Source: Rusavskia elegans
Taxonomy: Eukaryota; Ascomycota; Lecanoromycetes; Teloschistales; Teloschistaceae
Length of the DNA: 64,000 bases
Direction: 5' to 3'
Assembly (NCBI GenBank): GCA_011316305.1
Contig: SAUG01000016.1
Location: 310,001 to 374,000 of the forward strand
Of the stretch, positions 22,859 through 38,687 are shown piece after piece. Position 1 is the first letter of the stretch; every line of letters begins with the position of its first letter. Made by a program: the position numbers and the translations under genes. The notes under the pieces are model-generated. The model was not told where the DNA came from. It ran no database searches and saw nothing but the letters and a program-made list of their open reading frames with translations.

Positions 22859-23246
22859 AGCGGAGGAAGTTGGGTGATCGTCGCGTCGAGAGCCGCCCTG
22901 GTAAAACAGGCTTCCAACGTCTTAGATGGACCATTCATCGAGCATTCGTGATAAATGCTATGTGAGCTGGATAGCAACCATCCCTTTGGTGGCTAATGTC
23001 TGCTATGGACTGTTCAAGGGGGTGTGCTCAACAAGAAGATTTGGCCGCGATTATCAGTCCATCAGAATCAATAATCAATAGAATGTTTATATTACCCAAC
23101 GAACACTGGTATGGGGAAGGTGACGATCAGTATAGTTCCGGGCTATGTTATACAATGGTTCGGAAAGGTGCAACCATCTCCTCAAAATATCCCCCAGCGC
23201 CGTCGCTATGAGTCGTCCGAAAGCGGTAAGATTACAATACACCTCC
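22859..23246. other. Intergenic region NTA1 / SAC3 (388 bp)
   Basis: It contains the NTA1 promoter and the SAC3 3' end. Nothing else is visible. Confidence 0.5.
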
Positions 23247-26200
23247 TCAATCCAAGTCAATGGCAGTATCTGCGCTATTCCCCTGACCTTGGAGCACGGC
23301 TCGTTCTGGCGAAAGATCATCTTCCTCTTCATCCTCTTCCTCCCCTTCCGTGTCATCTTCGTCTTCTTCATTCTCCGGCGCTTGGCCGTTGTCGTGGACA
23401 TCGTAGTCCTGCGGGTACTCTTCATCTTCATCTTCGGTGCCACCGTTTATCAGACTTTCGCCTTCGTCAGATCCTTCTTCCTCGTCATTGTAGATCTCAT
23501 CGTCTTGTGGCATTGTCACAGGCCGTCGACCAAGTCCATTAGCCACCGCCGCAAAGCCGATCGGCTTCTTCTGTTGTGCAATGGCTGGCGTAGTCGTTCC
23601 GCTTTGGTCCCTACTAGCGCTCGCTCTCGGGCTTCCAGTTCCACCTCTCAATTTCCACTCTGTGACCGACTTGTTCCAGTCCCAGTCGGGAGGCAACAGT
23701 CCATTGGCTCTAGTTCTCTCCAGCCGTATCTGAGCTCGCGTGGGGGTAGGCCGCCATTCCTGGGGTTGAGTATCTGGTGGCTGAGATTGTGGCTGACTCT
23801 GTGAATGAAGTGAAGCATGTGGCGGCACTTCCAAGCGTTCGCTCTTCTCTCGCTCGGCTTGAAACCAGGCTGTCCCCTCTGCCAAAGCTTCGCGGACCTC
23901 ACGGATCTGAGCAAGTAGATCACCTGGTGACTCAGTGCGCTTGTCGTCGCTGCGAATAGCCGCGTGGGGGTTGATTCGGGCATTCGAAGATGGGACGACG
24001 TTGCTTTGACTTGAGGACTGACCTGATTGTGTTGACTGAAGTGGCTTCAACAGCTTCTGAACCCTCGAAATCTGCTCATCCACTCGAGACCTCTTAATAC
24101 CGGCCTGTGGCAGAAGTGGGGTATCGGGATCGATGCCACGAGACTTCAATGCAAAGTAATCACCGCGGGTACTATCAAGCTTTGCATGTCCGACCAAACG
24201 GCGTGCTCGCTGTAACACTTGCTCATTGTCGTAGGTGTTCTCGTCCAGATGTGAGAAATCTGCCAGACCGTCATAGACTGACCGAGGTCTTTGGGAGTTT
24301 CCCATCGTTCTGGAGCGCTTATGGTGAGGGTGGTATGAGGTGCGAAGTGATTTTTTGGTGCTTTGTGTTACTGGAAGCGGCTCCTGGCGTTTGCGCTTGT
24401 TGCTTTCCGCATTTGGTAATTTGTCACCTTCAAAGTCGGTAGGGAGACTCTTGCGTTTCAGTTCCGACTGTGGTGGGGGTGGAGGGGCCATGTTCGATGT
24501 TTGCACGGCTTTTGTGCTGGATTCTCGGTGATTCCCACTGACACCAGAGTGACTTTGTCTCTGACGTGATGATCTTGCCATCTGTTGCATCGATTGTGCA
24601 AAGGTTGCTCTTCGCTCTTTGCCTTTCCGCAAGAGTTTCTTTGTCCACACGTTGTCCTTCCAGCGCCTAAGGTATTTCCTGCTGAGCAGGGCAATACGAA
24701 TTTCTCCTGTTCGCAAGTCAGCTCAATGTGCCCCATGACGCGTTCTTCAATGAGCCACTGACTTGCTTGATGCCAAGATCTGTCGTCCTCCACTTCCAGG
24801 AACGCATGGTGGACGATCGGGCCTACTGTGTACTCAATAAATTGTTGGAGGAGCCCCTGATCGTCCATCATCAAGCTTTCAGCTAGAGCATCAAGTACTG
24901 CTGGACGCGGATCAGGAGGTGGCGTGGCGACAGCGGCTTCTGGGGGCTCGACCGCGCTATTTGACGGCTGTGATTTAGTACTGGTCAACTGCTGTGTTCT
25001 GAAGGTTGGAATGGTTGTCGCTGGCGCCGTCTGATCGACAGGCTGCTCCGGGGGTTTCACTGCATTTTTGGACTGGGGAAATAAGATGGTTGGTGACGGT
25101 GTGGTGATCGGTCTTGCGAAATCGAAATTTAATCCTGTATCTGGTTGATCGGATTGTTGTGTAGATCGAAAGGGGGATCCGCTTGCAGGAGAGATGGGAG
25201 ATAAGGAGGATGAGAATGGAGGTGGCAGGCTTTGTTGTGCAGGCACTTTCTCTACATTGTTGGTCGGGGCCTGGGGAGGTAGCGCAGACGAGGGTGCAAC
25301 TGGTTTTGCATGATTCAAAAAGTCGAACGGTGAACCTGACGGCTGAAAGTCATCTGCCGCCGGTTGAGCACTCGCCGCAGACGAGAAAGCGGAAATCGCG
25401 TCCTTCTTTTCGGGCTGAGCTGACTTCCTAGGTTCGTTCTGACTGAAGAGTGGGGACGTTCCAAAGCTCATCTTCGTTGAACTAGCAATGAAATCTGATT
25501 TGGCATCGAAGATACTTTTAGGTGGTGAAGCCATTGATGGGGGATCTTGATGAGCTTGGCCAGTCGATCCTGAAGTGGTGAAGGTAGGGACGGTTGAATC
25601 TTGCCTGTTTGGATCACTGAATGGGCCGGGAGTTGTGTCGGGCTTCTTTAGGTTACTGAATGGTCCGGGAGTTATATCAGGCTTATTTAGGTTACTGAAC
25701 GGGCCGGGCTTTGTTTCGGGCTTGTTGAGATCACTGAAAGGGCTGTAGTTTGCTGGTGTGGCGGTGTTGAATGAAGGGGCGGCAACGGGGTTCGTAGGCT
25801 GGGATGATATTGGCCCACTTGGCTTGCCGAAGAATTCAATGCCTGTTGGCTTTCCTGACGTGATGAAAGACGGAGCAGATGGGTTGAGTTGGAACATCGG
25901 GCGTGCTCCTGATGCTACTTCGCCCTTTTTCTCTTGCGTGCTCATAATACTTGTCATGACGCCGTTCCCAGTTGGTTCTCGAGCAGACTCAGTGGAGCCA
26001 GTGTGGTCTGGAAGGAAGAGGCTTTCATCATTATTTGCCGATGATCCTTCGTTGTCGGAGTTATCTTCTATTACAAGCCCCTGCGCCTGGGCTTGAGCAG
26101 CGGTCAATCCATCAATTGTAGCGGGCAATGTTCGACCTCGTCGTTTCTGCTCGACAAGATTGGAGGAAAAGGGCTGCTTTCGTCTGGGGTTCGCATCTGT

Positions 26201-27890
26201 CCGCCTGTTGGCACTTATCTTAATACTATAGATCCGTTCAACTGACCTGAGAGATATCTGCCGGCAACAGATCCAAGATCGACATATGCTTCCCCACCCT
26301 CTTTCTCCGAGACTGTGAGTCCATGCTCCTCGCAGAAAATCTGGGCTTGTTCTTCATCATCGAATCCGAGAGCGTTAGTGACGTCGATCAAAGTCCAGTC
26401 TTCAATGCTTGCGCTCCCGCCTCTTTTGGTTTTGTAGGCTTTCCAAATTGTGTCTAAGGCCATTCTCCGAACTTTGTTGAAGTATATCTCTGCTACACAG
26501 GCCATGAGATAGGGCACAGCGGGGGACTGGACAATGTTAAAGAAAAGAGGAGTATTGGTTTGCGCAATTGCATGAAGAGCCTGTGGCCTCAATGGTCCTT
26601 GGGGGTCGGAAGCGCTCGCTGCTGCTGCGTACAACTTTAAGGCAGTTTGGACACGATGATCTTTCAATATACCAACTGGCCAATTCTGTGCTCTGTCTTC
26701 CAGATCCGGTCGCTGATCCTGAATTTCAAAGATTATGCAGTAAGCTCGGAACTCTGGCTCATTGGGTGATACAAGTCGATGTCTGCTGTCGTCATAATAG
26801 TAAATCAAGGAGAGAAGGGTGTTGTTAAGCTGCTCTCGCTCCTGGTAGGCATCGAAATCAACACTATTCTCACTGGTTCCAGCCAGTTGATGGAGTGATA
26901 AGATGTGGAATCGCGCAATGCGCTCGAAGCAACTGATTGCTACCCGGAGTTCTTCCACCTTGGTGACCTGTTGGATCGAGAAATCGTTTCGAATGGCTCT
27001 TGTGCGATCCCAGACAAACTTATGGACGTTTGAGAGTGGTTCTGGTCCGCCCACGACCTCATCCATCAGATAGTCGAGCGTTTTTTGGAGTATGAGAGGG
27101 GGTCGGATATCGGACGGTAGCTGTTCTTCGTAACCTGCGGCGGGACGGCGGTAGCGCTTCACCATTCGATCCTCTGAGGGTACTCTGATATTCTCCTTGG
27201 AATGTTGGACCTATTGGGATGCCATCAACCCGTTGCGCGTTCCAATCCGGCTCCAACCCGTTCGTACCTTTTCGCAGTTATCGACCATGAATTGTACAAC
27301 TCTCTGTACTCTTTCATATTCGGCACACATATGCTGACATGTTCCCACGATTGTGATGGCGTTGGCGAGAGTGGTCGGCTTGTCAGGATCGGCAAGTAAT
27401 CCGTGTGCAATGGCATCCTTCCTCTCTTGTTTCCGTTGTTCCCCGAGCTGTTGCCACGAAGGAAAGTATCAGGTTACTAATCGTGCTTGAAGTCAGTATC
27501 AGGGAAGCAGAAGGCGCATACCGTGGTGAAAGTGGCCTCCATGTACTTCTTGTACACGGATTGGTCTTGGGTGGCGGCATCCCGCAAAGCATCCCTCTTC
27601 GAGTCAGGCGGAGAAGGTCTCGAATAACCACGCGGTTGACGAGGTGGAGGTCTGGATAGTGCATGGCCTCGAGGGGTTGCCCTTTGTGAAGCACCGCGTG
27701 GGGGCCCGTTTCTAGGCGACGGTCTTGACGGTCCTGATTTTGCAGCGTTGGGAGTGCCGGATGGTATCCTCGGCCGTCGCGCAGCATGGTCTTCATGTCC
27801 GGCTCTATTTCCTCTCGACGAATAAGGGGCGCGACCCCGTGTTGTAAGTCTTGAGCCTCTGGATCCTCGTGGCCCTGAAAGTGCCGACAT
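23247..27890 (-). CDS. SAC3: SAC3/GANP family mRNA export scaffold (TREX-2)
   Basis: Scaffold of TREX-2, coupling transcription to mRNA export at the nuclear pore. Exons 27890-27522, 27447-27268, 27210-26247, 26196-24763 and 24706-23247 sum to 4407 nt, 1468 aa. An Arg/Gly/Pro-rich N-terminus leads into the Sac3 domain, opened by GTCQHMCAEYERVQRVVQ and continuing through PSDIRPPLILQKTLDYL and the winged-helix part (FDDEEQAQIFCEEHGL). After LVEQKRRGRTLPATIDGL comes a long low-complexity region with FG/PF-type motifs and a 13-residue tandem repeat, then a helical segment (LSRKYLRRWKDNVWTKKLLRKGKERR) like the Cdc31/Sus1-binding CID region, and an acidic C-terminus. The splice at 24707-24762 is needed to join two otherwise out-of-frame ORFs. 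Confidence 0.92.
25616..25738 (-). repeat. 39-bp tandem repeat in SAC3 (13-aa unit, PGPFSNLNKPDIT type)
   Basis: The motif beginning ACTGAA recurs on the plus strand at 25616, 25655, 25694 and 25733, a strict 39-bp spacing. It encodes repeats of consensus PGPFSxLNKPDxT in the low-complexity part of SAC3. The copies differ by point changes only. Confidence 0.9.
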
Positions 27891-28744
27891 GACGGCCGTG
27901 GTGGTTACTTGTCACTTGTACCATGGCAACGCACAATCGATACCAAATCACAGTCCCACAAGAGAAGATTTGCGCCGACCCAAGCCTGACGAAAGCCTGA
28001 GCATTTGTGATGTTGTCGATGAAGTATTCGGGATGTTGGAGTTCGCAAATAATGATGAATTGAAGCGCTCGGCATATTCTGTCGCCGCGTTTATCGGAAC
28101 GCTAAACGCTTTAAGCCTAGCGTATTTCACATGGGACAAGAAGTGATTTTTATTAAAGATGTGTATGTATTGCAGTCTATATAATGTTTTGGCTAATGTT
28201 CGTGCTCCTGGGGTACCACAATGTTCAGCGCCATGATTTGGATTTATCAATGTCATTAATTCGTTAAATCTCACTTTTCAGAACTTCCACCCACGCCTAC
28301 GGCAAATGAAAATCGTCGAAAAAAATTCGCGCCGAATACTTGATACCAGCTGAAGAATTCGCCTCGACGACAGATTCGTAAGTGAAATATGTCAAAGATC
28401 AGACTGCAACCGCCGTGTTAGTATACGTTGGATTTCAGACACTCCGCCCAAAAGTTCCGTCACGCTGAAACGTTGTTGAAAAGAAGAAAATCAACGGGTC
28501 CAAAGGAGTGACAGGAAGACCGTAAATTAGCGGAGTCGGCCAACAGGTATCAACACTGCTTGCTCGCGATGGTGTGAGACGTGAAGTGGTAAAACATCGT
28601 TTGAGGAGATATCAGAAAGCCACCCCCATATTTGAATTGCAAGTGCTCGGTTTCACGCGAGAAGGAGTCGCCCATGTGGGATTCCAGGCCCACCAACAAG
28701 ATGAAGGAGCGTCATGACTTCCTCTCACATTTCCAAACACAGCT
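27891..28744. other. Intergenic region SAC3 / YDR124W-like gene (854 bp)
   Basis: It holds the SAC3 promoter and the neighbour's 3' end. An 85-codon plus-strand frame (27889-28146) begins on the complement of the SAC3 start codon and shows no family features; I do not call it a gene. Around 28140-28350 is AT-rich. Confidence 0.45.
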
Positions 28745-30922
28745 CTATTGTTGTCCGAAGGAGCGACTGAGTGAGGAATCCGGAGTAAAGTCCTCATGGC
28801 GCATGAGCTCGTTGATGGCACCCACGTCGAGGCCTTGAGAATTTGGCATACCGACCTGGTGGTCGTTGAAAGGTAGCCAGCCGTTCCTGCGGGCACCCTG
28901 CTGATGCTGCTCCAGTGTTCGATAATTGGAGCAGTTGTGCCTCATGCAGAGTCGCTGCTGTTCATCCGGCGGTAGACCCCCATGCTGGTGATTCCTAGGG
29001 TCGTCAAGAGCGATAGAAAGACCTGTGGTTGGGTATCCAGATGACGTGAGCGGAGGTCGGACGCCCCAGAACAAATCGTCGTTCAAATTCCAACCAACAT
29101 CCCTTGGAACGGTCCAATCCTGGTACGAAGGCGAATTCTGCTTGCATACTGATGTCGGTCGGCGGGGATAGCCGTTGCCACTCCTGACGGGCATACGGCC
29201 TCGATCAGAAGGAGTGCACGCCGTCGGAGCCTCCATCGGAGAAGTCTGGTGCGAGAAAGGCGGGATCTCTTGAGGGAGAGTAGCCATATTTGGCTGGAAA
29301 GGACTGCTGGAAGCATACATTGTGCCGTGGAAGACACCTGGGTCCGGCATCATCGGTTCGAAATGTACGCTCTCATTCCTAGGCGCGTACTTTGCCTGGA
29401 CGTAGTTTTCGTAGTCGACCGTTGGACGTTGTGTCTCAGTCTTAGCTGTGGTAAGAGAAGTGATGGGGGGACTAGAGGACTGGACGCTTTCTGGCATGCT
29501 CGCTGGCGTCCCTTGGGTGGACTGCTTCACTGCTGCAGAAGCGTCGCGTCTTTCCTGCTTGACCTTCCTTGCGCTCCGTTTCCGATTGGGGTTGACTCGC
29601 CTCTTCTTTTGCGAGGGCTGCCCCTTTGGCCGGTATACAGGAATTGTGGTCGAAGCGTCTGTGGATAATCAGCAACGGGCTACCAAGTTCTTGCAACCTT
29701 TCAAGTCTCTATACCTATCTCACCACGCTGGAATGCCTGCTGCTTCTTCCTCACATCGTACAACTGCTTGAGCATTTGGCCCTGATTAAAGCTCATCTCA
29801 ATATCCTTCGTACTGTTAAACAAATTTTCGACGGTGAACGTTTCGTCACAGCCAGTCAAGGACAAAAGCCTCAGCGCGAGCATGGTCCGTTCTGGTGGAG
29901 CAATTAGCATGACTTCCCCAAACTCTTGTGGGAAGGTATACCAGGCTTTCGCAAATGGTCGGGCTCCCTGTGGCGGCAGCCCTCGATTGGCCATCCTTCT
30001 TGCTTTGGCCACCAGGGTGGCGCCGTCAATCTCCCGGGGTTTTTATCGACCTTGCCGTACTTGATTTTTTCTTGCTTTAGATCCTCTCGAGTCTTGCGGC
30101 CATTGTAGGGATAAGTCGATTGCTTCTTCGGCTGTTTCAGCTTAACCCAACCCTTCAAGACTTTCCTCATTATGAGCTGCCCGACCTGGCAGACGCCCTG
30201 AGAATAGTAGTCTTCGAGAGCTGCAACGTCACCGGCTGTCAAGGTGTCGAACTGGTCCGACTCGATCTCGAGCAACGGCTCACCGTCGTCGTCGTCCTCG
30301 TGATCGGAATCCTCGATGAGGTGATCTTCACTATCAGCGTCAGGGGTGTTGATCTTGTCCTCTGGTGAAGAAGCTTCGACAAAGTCTGGTGATAAGGCTG
30401 GGGGTCGCTTTGAGCTGGGGTTATGATGCTTCGAGAATGAGGTGGAACCATTGGAGTCACTGTGTTGCTTTCGGTTGTATGAGTTCTTGCGTCCAGCGTG
30501 CAAGTTGGATCGAGACCCTGAGACTGGATCAGCACGATGTCAAAGTGCTGGTGCAGGAGTCTTACCAAGATATTTCTTGTTATGTTCTTGCACCAGTGGC
30601 GCAACAGCATCAATTATTACCTTTTCGCCGTCCCTGATGACAGAAGTAGTCGCTAGCTTGAGACATCCCTCTACATCGGCGTACACTTCAAAGATAAACC
30701 GGCGATCCTCACCAGAAGTCTGTTACGACGTAAGCTCATGATCGATGGTGGAGGCAAGACAGTACTTACCTGGGCGGTCTCTTGCTGATGGACATCTGGC
30801 TTTGTGGGAGGCGTGGCAGCGTCAGCATTTGTGCGAGGACAGCCATTCAACGATGAAGCTTTGGTGCGACCATGTGAGGCAACGGCTTTCTTCAACCCAT
30901 GTTTGTCTAGTTTTTTGGTCAT
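28745..30922 (-). CDS. YDR124W-like helical-bundle (DUF2841) protein
   Basis: Function unknown. Five exons (30922-30770, 30719-30566, 30517-29942, 29891-29715, 29658-28745) sum to 1974 nt, 657 aa. The core domain, about residues 205-355, carries the family's marks: VLKGWVKLKQPKKQSTYPYNG, PPWWP, and CRHREPDHLRKPERTMLALRLL, the last joined across an intron. This domain is known from yeast YDR124W and from the Aspergillus fumigatus subtelomeric hrmA-associated cluster. Before it lie a short basic N-terminus (MTKKLDKHGLKKAV) and a Ser/Asp/Glu-rich stretch; after it a basic KKRRVNPNRKRSARK cluster that could be a nuclear signal, then 250 residues of Pro/Ser/Gln-rich sequence. A nuclear regulatory role is only an inference. 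Confidence 0.82.
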
Positions 30923-32477
30923 ATCGCGCGAAGATCCGATGCGAGATCAGAAGTTCTGCTTCAGATATCGATGTTTATCTTGAGCAAGCTTGATTAGAAG
31001 ACGAGGGTGGGTGCCACCCTTGAATTGGTCGAAGTACCTTAAACGGTACCTGGGGGAAGTCAAGACACACGGTCAGCCACGACATGCCCACACGATTCGA
31101 GAGAAGGGGACCCGGACATGGAAACCTTCAAATAGGTCGACATGAAATTGCAGCACGAAGAAAGGATTGGGACCCTCTATGTTACAACGAGCTGGACAAA
31201 ACAATAGGTCAGGACAGTGACAAGGTCTGGTCAAGGCAAAATATCAATTGGAAACTGGAAATGGAAGAGGACGATAAAGGACGGCAAGGTGAAATCGGAC
31301 TGACTTTGGGGCTATTACCACTGACGATCATCGGCGTAGGGGCTTGGTCAGGCTGGCGATGGTCATGCTCTTCGACCTGGGATGCCGACGAAATGCACCC
31401 CTAACTCTGTCTAGATGGTTTGGAACGACGAGCGAAGATGAAGGGTTCTGCGTGAGGCCAGCACAAGCACATCGGATGGTAGTACAAGATGATAACGAGA
31501 GAGCTGACAACTGGGGTTTTCAACTTAGGCTGCGACGGCTTCGTATATAGGTAATCTTGCGTCCATCTTGCACAGCAGAGTAAAGTATGGCATCCTGGCG
31601 GATTGCTGCATACGCTACCATTGCTGCTGCCCTTCATTAGTTCCCTTCTGGGACCGTCTGTGGAACACTGCTGAAGATGTGCTACGTGAAATCGCTGCTG
31701 CACATTCTGGTCCGAATAGCCAAATAGCCAATGGTCCGGGCAAGATAGCTTGTGTGGCATTTCATGGCATCACCGAGCAGGGGTCCATGGAGAAGAGCTA
31801 GGGACGCGAGCAGCTCAGAAAGGAGGAGATTGCTTCAACGTGAGACACGGCACACTCCGGTCATTGAGCATCGCAGGAAGTGGGCTTACAGATGCTCCTG
31901 GCACGACCCACACGGAGAGAGTCAAGCTGAGAGCTATCCCGGTGCTCCTTGCGCCACGAGAATATCCGGGCACCTTTCAGTTGACTGCTTGACACCTGTC
32001 AAACAGAGCCCGGCCTTTCCCTGCGGAGACAGAAGAAGCTTCAGGCTGTACGACACCACGTCGATCCGGACGTCGCATAAGGGCATTGCGGGGAAGCTGG
32101 ACGCATTTCCGACAGTCCTCAGCATATGCCGGAAGGCTGCAGCCACCCCGTGGTAAAACCAGGTAAGGTGGCACTCACGGCATACACGCAGCCGGTCAAT
32201 CACGAGCACCACCTCGACGAAGGGTGGGTCATCTCGTCACATCGTGGTTGGCCATCGCAGAATATTCGCTAAAATAGATGCGAATATGCAATGGGACGGC
32301 CCGTAGCTGAGCGAAGGATGACGATTGCCGCCATGGGGATGATGGCTTCAAGATTGGCATAAGTCCCGGTTTCAGCCCTCTCCCTTTTCAAAGCAGTCAA
32401 GCGCTTCCTGTTGAATGCTCCCCACAGAGGAACGCCACGCTAAATGCGCCATCTGTACGGTTTCGACCCTGAGCATC
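30923..32477. other. Intergenic region YDR124W-like / YCF1-like (1555 bp)
   Basis: The longest clear gap but one. Several ORFs of 60-134 codons exist on both strands; none shows a domain, signal peptide or splice structure I trust. No tRNA, repeat or transposon remnant was recognised. Confidence 0.45.
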
Positions 32478-37509
<5,032 letters not shown>

Positions 37510-38687
37510 GCTCGGATGGTCCGATCCTGTAGGTACAGCTTGCGTAGGAAGACTAGACAGCTACACAAAATCAGCAGCACGTGGTGAATGTTTCAACGGT
37601 CCGAGTGCTTACATTGTTCTACTGAGGGCGCACTATCTTCTCGCGGCCTTCACTTCAGCCAAACGACGTTGCCGCGGAAGCTGCCGGATCGCAGGGCAAT
37701 TTATAGTTGGCACAAGGACGCTCGCTTCCATCAACTGACTCGTGTCTTGACAGTTGGCAGTCAGGTACAGACTACCTCGACGCACAGGCCGCTCTTCGCT
37801 CTGGATGGATGGCTTTAAACCCCCTGATCACAAAGGTCGGGTCAAAGATGAAGGAGAGGCAGACGTTTTCCCCATGGTCAGGTCCTGAGTGTCGATATCA
37901 AAGTACCTCTCTAACGGCTGCTGTAAGGCACCCGCGAATCAGAATCCAATAATTTACTCACATTTGTTCAGACCTGCACATGGCCCACTAGCGTGGTATC
38001 AGGTTTTCTAAGCTGACTATATAGGTAGACCAAAGCCGTTCGGAAACCTGCAGTGCGCAGATCTAAATTTAATATCGTTGGTTTCGATTAGGATTATATT
38101 CGTTTCGTCTCGAAAAGTCTTTCTTCGTTTAACAGCTACATCAGCGATTCTATTTTTCGGCTTACAGTAATAGATGCTGCCAAATCCACCAAATCCGTAG
38201 ATGTTCAAACCAATTTGACGAACGAGTCTGTAAGTACCGTAAGCCGCTAGACCGTTTTTAGAAAAATAGAAAGCCCAGATAGTGTCGGTACCTCGACTTG
38301 GGAGCTCGTTCCAACGGTTACTCGGCTGTTGTTGTAGAGCGGCTACAACCTTATAGTTCATAGGGCAATGACCGATGCAATGACATGGGACGGTATTCGG
38401 CTCTCAAGGACTTCTTTGGTGTTGCTTGTGCAGTCCAGATTGCGATCGATGAATGAACCAGGTACCTAAGGTGTGTAGCTTTCCAAGGTAGATATCATAT
38501 CCACGTTGCACAAGTCACACAAAGTAAGCTCGCGTGCAATCTTATACCGGCCGATCAATCCCTCCAGAGCCATGGTGGCGGGTATCATTGCATGGAGACA
38601 GATACTAGATGTACCGTATATAGTATGAAGTACACAGCCAGACGAGATGGCTCCAATGCCAGACAGCAGTCTTCCTCTGCTGTGCGA
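37510..38687. other. Intergenic region YCF1-like / SEC8 (1178 bp)
   Basis: It contains the YCF1-like promoter and the SEC8 3' end. A 114-codon minus-strand ORF sits in it and is listed separately. No other structure seen. Confidence 0.45.
38017..38361 (-). CDS. Orphan small ORF, 114 aa, doubtful
   Basis: I do not recognise it. The translation runs from MNYKVVAALQQQPSN to a stop at 38017 and has a Gly/Tyr-rich centre (QIGLNIYGFGGFGSIYYCKPK) followed by a basic stretch. There is no signal peptide, membrane segment or known motif, and no upstream exon that clearly joins it. The local composition is more AT-rich than the flanking genes. It may be a real lineage-specific gene, the relic of one, or chance. 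Confidence 0.25.
   Translation of the reverse strand: MNYKVVAALQQQPSNRWNELPSRGTDTIWAFYFSKNGLAAYGTYRLVRQIGLNIYGFGGFGSIYYCKPKNRIADVAVKRRKTFRDETNIILIETNDIKFRSAHCRFPNGFGLPI

Noticed and set aside
27889..28146. 85-codon plus-strand gene antisense to the SAC3 start
   Set aside because: No domain, signal or splice evidence; its ATG is the complement of the SAC3 start codon.
31752..32156. 134-codon plus-strand ORF in the YCF1 downstream gap
   Set aside because: Arg/Ser-rich random-looking composition; no motif, signal or splice sites.
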